Source of the DNA: Nyssa sinensis
Taxonomy: Eukaryota; Streptophyta; Magnoliopsida; Cornales; Nyssaceae
Assembly: GCA_008638375.1 (NCBI GenBank)
Contig: CM018052.1
Span: 27,238,045-27,302,044, forward strand
Length of the DNA: 64,000 nt
Reading direction: 5' to 3'
In this document: positions 49,354 to 60,704 of the stretch, piece by piece
Layout: each line of letters begins with the position of its first letter
Numbering within the stretch: the first letter of the stretch is position 1
Program-made: the position numbers and the translations under genes
The notes under the pieces: model-generated
What the model was told of the DNA's origin: nothing
Seen by the model: only the letters and a program-made list of their open reading frames with translations
Database searches by the model: none

Positions 49354-50049
49354 GTTCTCAGTCGATTTTTAGCCAAACCAGTTGTTAGTCATTACCAAGC
49401 AGCCATTCGAGTTCTCAGGTATCTGAAGGCAACCCCTGGACAAGGATTATTCTTCCCAACTTCGTCAGAATTACAACTCAAAGCCTTCTCAGACAGTGAT
49501 TGGGCAGGGTGTATTGACACTCAAAGGAGTGTAACAGGCTTTGCCATCTTCTTGGGTGATTCATTAATCTCATGGAAGAGTAAAAAGCAAGCTACAATTA
49601 GCAGATCTTCTGCAGAAGCAAAATATAGGGCCCTTGCTTCCACAACTTGTGAGATTCAATGGCTCCTTTATGCACTACAGGACCTAAGTATTGAACACCA
49701 GCAGCCCACTTTGGTTTATACAGACAGTAAATCAGCATTATCTATTGCAACTAATCCAATCCAACACGAGAGAACAAAGCATATACAGATAGACTGTCAT
49801 CTTATTAGAGAGAAGTTGCAACAAAATATCATCAAGCTCTTTCATATCCCTTCAAGATTGCAACTGGCAGACATTTTAACAAAGCCTCTAGGCTCTCTTC
49901 CATTTCATCATACTCTCCGAAAGATGAACATCCTAAATATACATGTTCATCTTGAGGCGGGGTGTTGGAATATAGCCTCACGGATTGAACAAATGGAGTT
50001 AAAATCAAAGGCTGCACGTGTTAAACTGGAAGAGGAGAAGAAAAGTTAG
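49354..50049 (+). pseudogene. Copia C pol part 3: RNase H
   Basis: Continues in frame after the second nonsense codon: [33 protein letters not shown] (Lys where the catalytic Glu of SSAEAEY is expected), [14 protein letters not shown] and [16 protein letters not shown]. The frame ends inside the 3' LTR at 50049, but the conserved part stops near 49960. The Glu-to-Lys change at an active-site position would impair RNase H even without the stops. Confidence 0.92.
49954..49962 (+). other. Polypurine tract of Copia C
   Basis: GAGGCGGGG immediately precedes the 3' LTR, as expected for the plus-strand primer. Confidence 0.85.
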
Positions 50050-50251
50050 TTAGTCTGTTATGAAGAGTTAGTTAGTTTGTTATGCTCTGTTATCTTTCTC
50101 CTTTGCCTTGTATAAATGTAGCTGAAGTACTCTGTAATAATTCATTCATTCATTTTCAATTTTCATGAAAGTATTTTTAGTTCATCTCCTCTACTTTCTC
50201 TCCAAGATCTCTTCTCACAAACCAAAGCCTCAATTCATCTGAAATTTGACA
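49963..50251 (+). repeat. 3' LTR of Copia C
   Basis: 289 bp, identical to the 5' LTR except for one inserted C (GCTGCACGTG versus GCTGACGTG) and four transitions. It is followed by the duplicated CAAAC. Confidence 0.95.
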
Positions 50252-50256
50252 CAAAC

Positions 50257-51600
50257 CATGATTACATGTTGATCCAGCATGGCTCATATAATGGCAATGT
50301 AAGCTATTCACTGGTTGGTTTAGCACGTTCTTTACCGAATATGTCATCATAGCTCATATAATGGCAGTGTACAGAAGGCAATCAAATACATTTTACAATG
50401 GAAACTGTGTACCCTGTACTTAGGAAAGTGCCACATTAGTGTGCTTATGTCTTCTCCATTCATATTTACTGTGCTAGAAAGAAAGTATAAGGAAAAATAA
50501 TTTCTTAGAATAAACTTTTACAACCTACTCCACTTTTTTTTTGTCTTTTGGTTTTTCCCTTATATGATTATATCTATGCATCAAGACAATCTTTACTGTA
50601 AGGTTTTCTCAGTCAAAACCTGTCTCATTAACTCCATCTCATGATTTTGTTTAGACAAAATCGATCTCTGTATTTATTTGTGCCTTTTCCTCATAGACTT
50701 TCTAGATGCTCTGTGAGGCCCAATACTTTATTAATGTTAATCTTTTCAGGTTTCAAAGGTTTTATTCAAGGGATTTGAAGGGAGCTATATCTACTCTAGC
50801 ATCTATTCGATACAATTTCTTGATAATCTTTTGTCTTAAGATTATATTACACAAATTCACAGGTTCTGAGTTGATTAGTGTTTCCTTTTTTTATGTTCCA
50901 TCTCTTTATGTTGTGAGATTCTTTATTATGTCCCTTGCCAGGTCAATAATGATCACATCCTTTCTCGTTTGTTTTTAAAATGCAAACGAGGAATTTATTT
51001 TTTAAAAGGGATAGCTTTAATAAATTTCCTCTGAAACTAATACAGACCTTTGTTCAAACTTTTGAACAACTTGGCCATACTTACTACTACTCGTAATAAA
51101 AGAAATTGAACTTAATGGACACTCATGTGCAAAGCAAGAGAACTTTTTAAAACTATGTGGCGCTTTCCCTCCACATTCTACATTCGCTGCTCTCTTTTCA
51201 CTTGCTTGGAGATATAGGTCCAAAGGGTTTAGTGTATGAAAATGAATAATTATTGTATTATGTAGTATCTCACTATTTTTTTTTATTTTGTTGATTCACG
51301 GTTTCATAGCTATAAGAAGTTTTTTCTTTCTGATTTTTTTTTTATATTTTATATAACAATTTGATTTGTATTTGATACATTGTAATATGTAATATTTGAA
51401 ATTAATAATCTAAGGCAATATAAGTTTTATTTATTTATTGTGAATTGTCAAAATGTATTGTGAATTATTTAAACTACTAGGTTATTACAAGGAAAAACTA
51501 TTGTCATATACTTGAAATATAACTATAAATATAAATATAAATATATGTTTTATGAAAAAACTATTATTTGCATAGCTTTTTAGTGTCTCAAATAACTTAA
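50257..51600. other. Spacer between Copia C and CACTA 3; no gene recognised
   Basis: An open stretch of 90 codons at 50706-50978 (+) is hydrophobic and resembles no family I know; AT-rich composition makes it doubtful. By position this may be interior sequence of the old CACTA-like element outlined at 43250. Near 51550-51600 the ATTATTTG/TTTTTAG vocabulary of that element returns. Confidence 0.4.
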
Positions 51601-52574
51601 AGCCACTACAATAATCTGCACATTTTCCGACGCAAACTCATATTGTATATAGGCTTTACGGTAGGTGTATTTTTGAAAATTTTTAATATATCAAATTATA
51701 GTTAGAATTTCCTTGTCTCATTTGTAGATGGCATTCAACATAGACCTTGAAAATTTGCATATGAAGTTTTGCGTAGCTAAAATGTATGCCAAAATTTTGA
51801 AAAAATTTTGGTATGAAATGCACGTTCACTATAACAAAATGATTGATGCCGGAATTAATGTACGCTCACATCCTTGTGAAATGATTGTTTGGTTAGGGTG
51901 AGAGTCAGAAAAACAGCAAAGTAAAAGAATAAATAATTGTAGTTTTTTTCGTTAAGAGTTGGATTATGAGAAATAAAGAAAAACAATTAGAAAAGTAGAT
52001 TCACACATCCTTGAGCTTTTCAAAAAGTAACATTTTGTTATCGTATTATTATTAGCTTCTTTTCAAGGAAATAATAGGGTTTAAGTATTTGTAAGATAAG
52101 GAAAAAAGAGGATTAATAAGATTTTAAAACCATCAATCTTACCGATTGACTATTCTTTCAAATAAAAAATAAAATAACTTATTTTTTTTCTATTACACGT
52201 GCATGTAAAAGTTATTATTGAGTTTCATATTTTATTCTTTATTTTTAATTTATCCGTACCACCGTCAACAATGTTATTATCCCTAGAAGATGATGCAAGA
52301 AACTTCCTAAGTGTAATGTTCACTTCTCCTTGGGGTTTGGCTTCCTCTTTTCTATCACAGCTTTTGGTTGTTGGATCCTTTGGAACCCTTTTCTTTTTTT
52401 TGCTTATAACACTCTCTGTATGAATTGGATGTGGATATGTCTTCAGGTAGAGAAGTCTGGGAATTTTTGATTTATCAAGACCAGGTTTTGAAATAATGGA
52501 ATCCATGTCAATGTTTTTTTTTTGTCTTTTCAAGAGATCCTTAAGAAAAACATCTGCATTTTTTATTTACATGA

Positions 52575-53343
52575 AATAAGTAAGAAAAAGGCTGCAAACC
52601 GAGCACAACTTCAAGTAAATCATCGTGGTAAGTCAACCATTTGTGCAATACCTCTATGAGACAGTATAATATCATTTTTCTTACTTTTTTTTTTTTTTTG
52701 CCTTATTCTTGAGTAGACCACTGGTTAAGTTTAAATGAGGACTAATATCGTTATATACATTATATAGCGTGATGCCTTGACACAGCAAACTGTTGGCCAA
52801 ATTAAACTATGGAGGATGGTGCATTTTAAAGAAGGCAAGGGTTGGGTCACACCTCAGTCCCAACATTTCTTTGTACATATTTTTAATTGTAATTTTATAT
52901 TCATTAATTGTAATAACTTGTTTCATTTATAATTATTGCAGGATCACATGATTAGCATCCAATCGCAGCCACCTATAGAGGGTAGTGAGGCATTGAGTGA
53001 TGAGGAAATATGTAAGCAAGTGTTGGGAACGAGGTCGGGATATGTGAAAGGCCTTGGCCATGGGAAGTTGGCTCCTCCTTCATCTTCATTCAGTCAGGGT
53101 GTTCAAATTAATGAGCTTCGTCAATTGTATAAAGCTGAGCAATGATGCAACGTGGCTTTGGAGGAGAAAAAGGAACAAATTAAGGAAACAATGAGGACTA
53201 AATTACAAGAACAATTGCAAGAACAAGTGCAAGCGGAAGTTACAATGAAGATGCAAAGCATGGAGGAGCGCCATAGACAAATGGAGGCTGCAATGGAAGA
53301 AAGACAGAAACGTATGGATGAATTTCTTGCAATGTTTGCATAG
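52575..53343 (+). pseudogene. CACTA 3 TNP1-like accessory transposase remnant
   Basis: Pieces on the + strand: about 52580-52650 (KKKAANRAQLQVNHRGKST, the conserved basic motif of the Ptta/En/Spm family), 52770-52850 (FKEGKGWVTPQSQ, matching the NPEKGW region of CACTA 1), and 52942-53145 (EEICKQVLGTRSGYVKGLGH) followed by a TGA, then a highly charged coiled coil at 53152-53343 (KEQIKETMRTKLQEQLQEQV, RQMEAAMEERQKRMDEF). The N-terminal half is missing and there is a stop before the coiled coil. The coiled coil probably mediates dimerisation in intact relatives. Confidence 0.85.
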
Positions 53344-53649
53344 TAAGATTATGAGAAAACATACAGGTAACATCAAGTATAATTATTCATTAAAGATTAA
53401 GTTGGTGTTGCATGAATGGGTAAAGGAAGAAACCCATTATTAGTTGGGTTGGTGTTGCAGAAGGAAAGAAGTATCCTAGACAAGGATATTCCTTTAGTTT
53501 TGGTGAGTTTGTTCAATTGTGGATATTATTTTTCATTTTATGATATTGTATGTCTTTTGGTCTAGTTAAAGTTGAATGGACAATTAATATATATCAGTCA
53601 AATTATGAGTTATGTATTTTATCCTTAATCCTTAAAAGTTAAAGAGCAT

Positions 53650-53651
<2 letters not shown>

Positions 53652-53703
<52 letters not shown>

Positions 53704-53767
53704 TTTGCCATGAATTGAACTTTTTGTCTTTTTTAGGTGACTGGATGACTTGTACAAGAGCACTACA

Positions 53768-53800
<33 letters not shown>
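53652..53800 (+). repeat. (TA)n(GA)n and (TA)n microsatellites in CACTA 3
   Basis: A (TA)n(GA)n tract at 53652-53701 and a second pure (TA)n tract at 53771-53800, separated by 70 bp. Reverse-strand open stretches here are repeat artefacts. Confidence 0.9.
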
Positions 53801-53801
<1 letters not shown>

Positions 53802-53869
53802 TTGTGTTGGATAAGGTTTTGTGCATAAATTATTTTTACAGCAATGATTTTTTTCAAATATTTAACTTT

Positions 53870-54350
53870 ATATCCGACAAAAAATTTGCGTCGGAAATGA
53901 AAATGTAACTAATGAGTCGGAAATAATATATTATTTTTGGGAAAATGTATATTTTATGCGAACTGTTTATATAGTCAGAAATAATATTTACACCGACTTA
54001 TCATATAGTCGGAAATAATGTTTTACTGACTGTTTATATGATCGGAAATAATATTTAAACCGACTTATCATATAGTCGAAAATAATTTTTTACCGATTGT
54101 TTATATGATCGAAAATAATATTTTACCCACCACTTGTTTCATCGGAAATAATGTTACCAATGCCTAAATGCATCAGCAATATGTTAATATTTCTGACCCC
54201 ACGAGTTTTCGTTGGTAATCTTTTTCTAACCATTTTGTTACCGACCGTTTTGTGCGACGTCTATTATTTGTCGGTGATATATATTTCAGATGCTAAATCA
54301 ATTATTTCCGACCTCATCTGAAGTCGGAATAAATGCTTTGTCTTGTAGTG
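53870..54350 (+). repeat. Right subterminal repeats of CACTA 3
   Basis: At least eight copies of TCGGAAATAAT or close variants, alternating with ACCGACTT/ACCGACTGTTTATAT words, at about 30-40 bp spacing. They are candidate binding sites for the accessory transposase. Confidence 0.8.
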
Positions 54351-54740
54351 AGCGTTGAAAATAACTCAATAATCATTGCCAATTATAGTTTTATATATTT
54401 GTTTGAAAAATAGAAACATTTTTCGCAGTGTGGAAAGGCGTTGCAAATATTATATTTTTAGCACAAATAAATATTATTTGTCGCACTTAAAAGCGTCAAA
54501 GAAAGTTCATTATTTTCAATATTTGAAAGTGTCACAAACAAGTTATTATTTGTAGCACTTCAAAGCGTTGCAAATAAGGAATTTCTTAAATGCAGCACTT
54601 CAGAGCGCCCCAAGTATTTCCTCAACGATGTTATTAGCAACAATTACAATGGTGCTTAATAAATAAACACCACTGATGCCTTTTTGTGCTTATGAATGTA
54701 TTTGCGACCCTTTATTGTGCCACAAAAAAAAAACTCTATT
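54351..54740. mobile_element. Degenerate CACTA-like repeat field, right part
   Basis: GCGTTGAAAATAAC, GGCGTTGCAAATATTATA, TTATTTGTCGCACTTAAAAG and similar words match the vocabulary at 43260-44160. This is probably the other arm of the same old element. A clean CACTA terminus is not visible at its right edge. Confidence 0.42.
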
Positions 54741-55331
54741 TCTATATTTGCAATTATAACTACTTTTTTCAATCCCAAAAATTAGAACTTTAGATGTCAA
54801 TAAGGATTTTATAATTAATAATTAAATTTAAATACATGGGGTCCAACCCATTATAACCAATTTGGTAGGTTGACAGCTATGCTATGACATCTATTTTCCA
54901 TCAAAATTAGTGAAATAATGAGTCATTAATCATTAATTTCGGGTGCAGTATGCTCGAATCAATGAACAATTATCACATTACTATATGATTCACATATTTT
55001 ACAAATGTGACCAAATATTCATTGACCCAAATGTATTACATCAAAAATCAAAAAGCAATTTTTTGAAACAGTAACTATCGCTAATAAATATGGAATAATT
55101 GTCTTTATTGGTTTCACATAATTAAGGGGCCAAAGTCGAATCACTGCAACTGGTCAACGTCAAAGAATGCAGCAACTTGTGATCTTGTGGCCAACTTTGT
55201 GATTCATCGGTCGGTTCTGAAGTATGACCACTGAACAAGTCATATGTCTGAAGACACTGACAAGGTTTTTTGCATATTATAAGTATCTTTCACTGGCCAA
55301 AACCATCCATCCTATCCACTGTCCCTTCCAT
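54741..55331. other. Spacer; nothing recognised
   Basis: AT-rich DNA with no supportable gene, repeat or RNA. Confidence 0.45.
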
Positions 55332-55336
55332 TGTCC

Positions 55337-55805
55337 TGTTGGAAAATTATAATGTGTTCCTTTTAGGACTTCATGTTCAAAGTTTGAATAGGACTTCGTG
55401 TTCAAGGTTTGAATGTCGATATAATTTGATGGACAACAACTAAAACTCAACAAAATTTGTAAATATGATATATAGGAATTTGTGGAGATGCACAACCCTA
55501 TGGTCATACAAAATTCCTAAAAAGTTCATATACCTTCATGAACTTTACTCTAGCAACTCCTTTTCTTCTACTTATTTATGTTATATGTATATACAATGAT
55601 CACTAGCCTCTTTATATAGAGTACGTAGATATGTCTAACTTCTTATAATAAATGTATTTATTTCCCTTTAACACATACATCGAGATACAGTATACTCACA
55701 CTTTGAATCTACCAAAGTGACTCTTAAAATCCCAAAACTTTAATACAAGAATTGTACCATCCAATACATCTAACTTTAATTACTAAATTCAAAATTACTC
55801 CAACA
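55337..55805 (-). repeat. 3' LTR (by - orientation) of the 55-57 kb element
   Basis: 469 bp, TGTTGGAAAAT..ACTCCAACA. CCTCTTTATATAGAG near 55610 is shared with the partner copy. Confidence 0.82.
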
Positions 55806-55837
55806 ATACTCTCCCCCCCCCCCTTCCAATTTAGAAT

Positions 55838-56230
55838 TTATTTTTGTATATTCTCACCAGATGATTTTTCACTAAGATCAAGCACATCTTTTAACTTCAA
55901 CTTTAACTCTTCATTTTCTACACTAATCTTTTGATACATTTCCAAAAAATTTGAAAGCCTTGATTCAGCATATCCCAATTCATTGTAGTTGACGTCACGA
56001 ATCACAATGTTATATCGATTCATAAGATGCTCGATCATTTTCAAATCTACTTCTTGCTTGGCTCCTTTTTTAGTTGAGTCTTCCCTTCCAAAAATCTTCT
56101 TCTTATCATAGCCATCATTAATTTCAACACTTGTTTTTAAATCTGGATTATTATCATGTCCATCATTCTCAACCGAGTAAACTGTTGATGGAAGATACTT
56201 CTCAAGATTCTATTGGGATTTGACTTTGAA
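55838..56230 (-). pseudogene. Gag-like remnant inside the 55-57 kb element
   Basis: On the - strand 56044-55838 encodes 68 residues (MIEHLMNRYNIVIRDVNYNE, then a Glu/Lys/Leu-rich coiled-coil-like stretch ENEELKLKLKD). Further charged sequence lies upstream to about 56230. It is consistent with a piece of gag from a Copia relative but has no diagnostic motif. Confidence 0.4.
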
Positions 56231-56948
56231 TGAAATCGTCACTATAATAAGATGTTAGCTCTCCATAATTCTGATGTGAAATTACAAACCATCAAACACA
56301 ACTTTTGATTACTACCATTATCAAACTCAAATTCTTTTCACAATCACCTATCACAAAAGCTTCAAATTATCTAATCGTTTGGGTTTCACACTTTTCGAGA
56401 CACTGTAATCTTATACATTCCAATTTTTGGAAACAATTTTTTTGGCTTGTAGTCTTTTCAACGGGTTATTCACTCTTTTGTACTCAGAGACACATATAGG
56501 AAGAGAGCATCACTTTTAATTTTAACATTCCACCTTTACTCAAAACACAACTTTAGAGCTCCTGAGCATACATTCAAATTTTGGAAAAAACAAAACAAAA
56601 TAGGAAAATATCACGACTTTATGCACTATCAATTGACATCTACTTATCCACTCTGTATATACCCATCAAAAGTTGAACCAATTTCCTAAATTTTCCAAAT
56701 CAGCAAAACATCAATTCAAAACTACTTGAGCTTACTCTTTTTACTTTTCCAATACTATGATATTTTTAACTCTACAATGGTACCATAAGCCCATTTTTTT
56801 ACAACCCATGGTTCCTCTCTCACTTTGGTGTAACATACCATAGCTACCCAATCTTCTATGATTGATCCTAATCTAGCAAACATCACTTATTCACACTTAG
56901 ATAGCTTCTAGACTTGTTGGTCTTCCGATCCTTCTAATTATGATACCA

Positions 56949-57547
56949 TGTTGGAAAATGAAAACATGTTCCTTCTAGGAACTTATGTTCACAATTTGGA
57001 TATAGGTATAAGTTCATAAACAATAACTAAAACGCAAAAGAATATGTCTAAATATGATAAACAAGAGTTTGTGGAGATGTATGACTTTAAGGTTGTATAA
57101 AGCTCTTAGGAAGTACAAATAATGTCAAGAACTTGATTCTAATAACTTCTTTTCTTCTTTACTTTCTTCTACTTATTTATGTTGTGTGTACTTATAATGA
57201 TCGGTAGCCTCTTTATATAGAGGACATAGATATATCTAGACTCTTATAATAAATGTATTCATCTCCCTTTCACACACATATTCAATGATAATATGTTCCT
57301 TTTAGGAACCTATTTCACAATTTTGGATGTTGTTATAATTTGATGGGAAATAACTAAAACTCATCAAAATGTGTAAATATGAAAAATAGGAGTTTGCGAA
57401 GATGTACACTGCTAAAGTCATATAAAGCTGTTAAAAAGCACAATTTGAAGTTATACAAGTGACTCTTAAAATCCTGAGATGTTAATACATGAACTATACC
57501 ATCTAATGCATCAAACTTTAATTACTAAATTCTAAAATACTCCAACA
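56949..57547 (-). repeat. 5' LTR (by - orientation) of the 55-57 kb element, with an internal duplication
   Basis: 599 bp, about 130 bp longer than its partner. The extra length is a second copy of the LTR's own end: ATGTTCCTTTTAGGAACCTA near 57292 repeats ATGTTCCTTCTAGGAACTTA near 56968, and the following 100 bp also match. Confidence 0.8.
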
Positions 57548-60500
57548 TTTCCCCTTATCTATCAACCACCCATCCCACCTATACAACATGAACAACCTCT
57601 TCACCCAAAAGCCACCACATATGACCATCACATAAATCGCTTCCTTTACCCTACCACAATAACATAAATCCCTTCTGTTACCCTACCACCCACTATATGT
57701 AGAAATCCCATTAAAAGTTGTATGAAATCTTGTAGAGATTCTCAATAAACAAAACTGTTCCAACCAAATCTAAACAAAACAAAACCATCTATACGCATCT
57801 AATATCCCCATGCATCTATATTAACCTTTTATATTTTACTATGGATTTTGAATAACCAACATTTTCCCTTGCTTTCATTACTCAATCCCTAAATGACACA
57901 GATGAAGAAAAACCATTTGGTCTCTTTAGTGCCAAATTTCCCTTTCCTAATGAAAGTAATAAGAAGAAAACTCAAATCATAGTAGTAGGGTTTGCAACGA
58001 AAATAATAGCAGAAATCCATAAAAAAGTTCTAAGATTGAATAAACCATTGAAGTTTTGGATCATATCTTAAAAGAATGGAACAATATGAAAAAAAGGAAA
58101 TCCATTTCCATCATAAATTGTTCTAGAATGGAGAATCGAGGAAGGTAAACTTAGGCCCATAGTTACAATAAGCGCATGACATTAGAACCTTTATTAACAT
58201 GTGGCTCAATTAGAATAAGCATTCCCATAATGTTCCCCTAGGCCATGAAATGCCACCTCCCATTTTAAATGGTATAGTGGGAGTTTCAAACTCAATGATC
58301 TATCTAATGCTATTGCATATGACCATAATGGATCGAGGAATAATAATTACCGATCGAAGAAAAGTATATATTTTCCTATATGTATTTCCGTCCATTGAAG
58401 AACAATGGACCTCCGCGAATTCAATTACTCATCTTTAACCCCTTTGAAGACATATCCTAAAGCTTGGAATAAGTTATCAAAGGCTAGCAGGAGTAAGAAA
58501 ATGGTTCGAAACTTTCATGTATAAGCAACCCTGATGATTGTGACACTAAAAAAGTTATTGTTGAACCTTTAGAGGTAAAAGGAAAACTCTACGAAGATAG
58601 AAGTCTACATTGGTGGGCTATGTGTTGTGTATTGAACCCATTTTCAAACAATTGTGTTAAATTTTATTCATCAAAAATGGAAACAAATGGGCCACAACCA
58701 ACAACACCAACTAAGATTGGGGTGTTTGTGTTTGCATTTTAGCAGATGAAAGACAAGTACCAAGTGATAGAATTAGGGCCATGGTCCTTTAAAAATAGAC
58801 CCCTCATTCTTAGACCCCTTATTACATGAGCTTAATTGGAAAGGAAAGTAGTAAACATCATACCTGTATGATCAAACTACAAAATCTCAAGCTTCATCTC
58901 TAGAATTCCATTACCCTCGGAAAGATTGCTAGCCAACTAGGAAAGATCCTTTCTTAGATAAGTTAATAGAAACAAAAGGTTATGTCTTTCACTCGACTAT
59001 GCATTGAACGTACTATTAGAACTTACTGTCATCTACCTTTTTCATAATTATGAATTGAAGTTTTTATTGGAATTGACTACACAAATAAAGTTAGTATCCA
59101 AGACATTGATGGAAGCATACACCGAAAAAAGTTAATATAAGGTTATGTCAATAATTTATCCTTCTTGTAAAGTCTTTGGTCATAGTTCCTAGAATTTTTC
59201 CAAAATTACCACTCAAACCACTAGACAATGGTGGATTAAGAAGGTATATCAAAATGATCAACTAAAGTAAACCTTGTAGCCAAATGCTAACACTAGTACT
59301 ATGACATAAACTTACAACAAAACCTATTGATAGGACATCCTCAAAATATAACCTCCAACTCCCAAAACCAACTTGAACTCCAAACAATCAACCACTTCCT
59401 TAACAAACTTCAACAACCCCAACTTGTGAGACATATTGATTTTTTCATTCATAACCCTTTTGAATTATTAATTCAACTAATATGATAGAGGAACAAAGTA
59501 GAGGCACACCCACATCCAATGACCCTTCTCCTGATAAAAATAGTGCTAAGTAAAATAATATGAAGAAGGAAAGATAAAGGATTCTAGAATCAATGGGGTT
59601 AGCTAGCCCACCACTATTCTTATGGTTAAATTAGCTGCCTGAAATATTAGGGGGCTTAATGACCATTGAAACCATAAGAAAATAAGAGTCTTTAGAAAGA
59701 TCTATAATATCTAAACTTTGTGTTATATATTAGTGAGCCCAAAGTGAGGCTTTCTAACATTGAAGCTACTATGAGGAATGTTTTTAATGGTTGGTCTTAT
59801 GCGCAAAACTATCCAAAAAGAGTTTCTTGAATTCTTTTGATTTTGGTCAAAATTCCATTAACTGTAATGTTATCAACATGTCTAAATAGTCTATTATGTG
59901 CCATATTTAAGTTATAAACACTACTAGGGACTTCATTTGTTGTTTTGTTTATAGTTTAAATAACCAATATACTAGAAGGCATCCATGAAATCATTTGAGA
60001 AAATATCCTAGCATAGCTAAGGGGAATCCATAGATCATTTTAGGGGACTTTAATGTTTCTATATTCACTATTGAAAGGATGGGATAGAAAACTTGATAGA
60101 AGTGTAGTCCCTAATTTCAAGCATTTTATAGATGATATTGTTGTCACTCATCTAAATGCAAAAGGGAATTAGCTTACATGGAGTAACCTTAGAAAGAATG
60201 GTGGCCTTTTAAAGCAAGCTTGATAGGTTTCTCGTCAATGATGAATGAATGCAAATTAACCTTCCTAAAATTTTGAGAAAATATTTGACAACCCTAGATT
60301 GTTTTAGAATCTTTTCTTCAAATGTCAATTCTCTACCGCTATTTGGAGTGAGCTGCTACAAATAGGGAATATCCATAGAAAGATTGGTGAATGGTCCAAT
60401 TGAGTTAGAATGGGCAGTTACCAATACATAAGGCAACACAAGTGTTGCATTGGATTACTAGTGTTGTGAGGGAAGTTATTTCAACTTTGAAATCTATAAT

Positions 60501-60695
60501 CAAATCTTTTTCCAATTGGAACATTAGCAGGAATTTTGTTTTTCTTTTTATTTTATTTTCTCTAATCTTATAATCTTAGTTTGTTGGTTTTTGTCTTTTT
60601 TTAGGCTATTTCCTATTGTATATTAGGTATTACCCTTTGTTTTCATTGTTTTCTTTTTCGGCCTATTATTAATAAAATATTACTTTTTTAAAAAA
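57548..60695 (+). pseudogene. LINE-L1 remnant D: ORF1 and endonuclease, reverse transcriptase deleted
   Basis: Highly decayed. ORF1 traces: KYQVIELGPWSFKNRPLILR near 58755-58815 (DUF4283 pattern). ORF2 start: LAAXNIRGLNDH near 59632-59665 (endonuclease N-terminus with Trp lost to a stop). Other endonuclease traces run to about 60200. No reverse transcriptase motif is seen; sequence passes within about 400 bp to a T/G-rich 3' untranslated region ending TTATTAATAAAATATTAC near 60685. The 57548-57890 part is plain spacer or leader. An internal deletion of most of ORF2 is the simplest reading. Confidence 0.68.
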
Positions 60696-60704
60696 CAAAA
60701 CAAG

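Larger units (their letters stand above)
45102..50251 (+). mobile_element. Copia retrotransposon C, full length, 5150 bp
   Basis: Two LTRs (288 and 289 bp), an initiator-Met primer binding site, one gag-pol region in Copia order (gag, protease, integrase, reverse transcriptase, RNase H), a polypurine tract, and the target duplication CAAAC at 45097-45101 and 50252-50256. The two LTRs differ by four substitutions and one single-base indel as aligned by eye, so insertion was recent on an evolutionary scale. The coding region has one frameshift and two nonsense changes, so this copy cannot make a full polyprotein, although the RNA could still be packaged by proteins of an intact relative. Confidence 0.97.
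51604..54350 (+). mobile_element. CACTA element 3 (2.75 kb, non-autonomous)
   Basis: Begins CACTACAATAATCTGCAC and ends ATGCTTTGTCTTGTAGTG. The inverted termini share CACTACAA and a later TTCCGAC. The 3-bp duplication AGC is on both sides (51601-51603 and 54351-54353). The right subterminal region carries repeated TCGGAAATAAT/ACCGAC words, unlike the GCGACGCAC words of CACTA 1, so this is a different subfamily. The interior keeps only part of a TNP1-like gene, so it depends on other elements for movement. Confidence 0.88.
55337..57547 (-). mobile_element. Non-autonomous LTR retrotransposon on the - strand, 2.2 kb
   Basis: Two direct repeats starting TGTTGGAAAAT and ending ACTCCAACA (55337-55805 and 56949-57547) flank a 1.14-kb interior. 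Orientation is minus: at the inner edge of the right LTR the - strand reads TGGTATCATAATTAG, a primer binding site of the initiator-Met type, and at the inner edge of the left LTR the - strand reads GGAAGGGGGGGGGGGAGAG, a polypurine tract. Target duplication TGTCC (55332-55336) versus TTTCC (57548-57552) has one mismatch. The interior keeps only a gag-like piece, so it needs a helper. The TGTTGG..CAACA termini are Copia-like. Confidence 0.82.

Noticed and set aside
50706..50978. 90-codon hydrophobic frame
   Set aside because: AT-rich and Phe/Ile/Leu-rich as expected by composition; no start context, domain or neighbour supports a gene.
52225..52533. 102-codon Lys-rich reverse-strand frame in CACTA 3
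   Set aside because: The transposase remnants here lie on the + strand; no recognisable domain on this strand.
53761..53770. CACTACAGAA resembling a CACTA terminus inside CACTA 3
   Set aside because: No matching inverted end or duplication; followed directly by a TA microsatellite.
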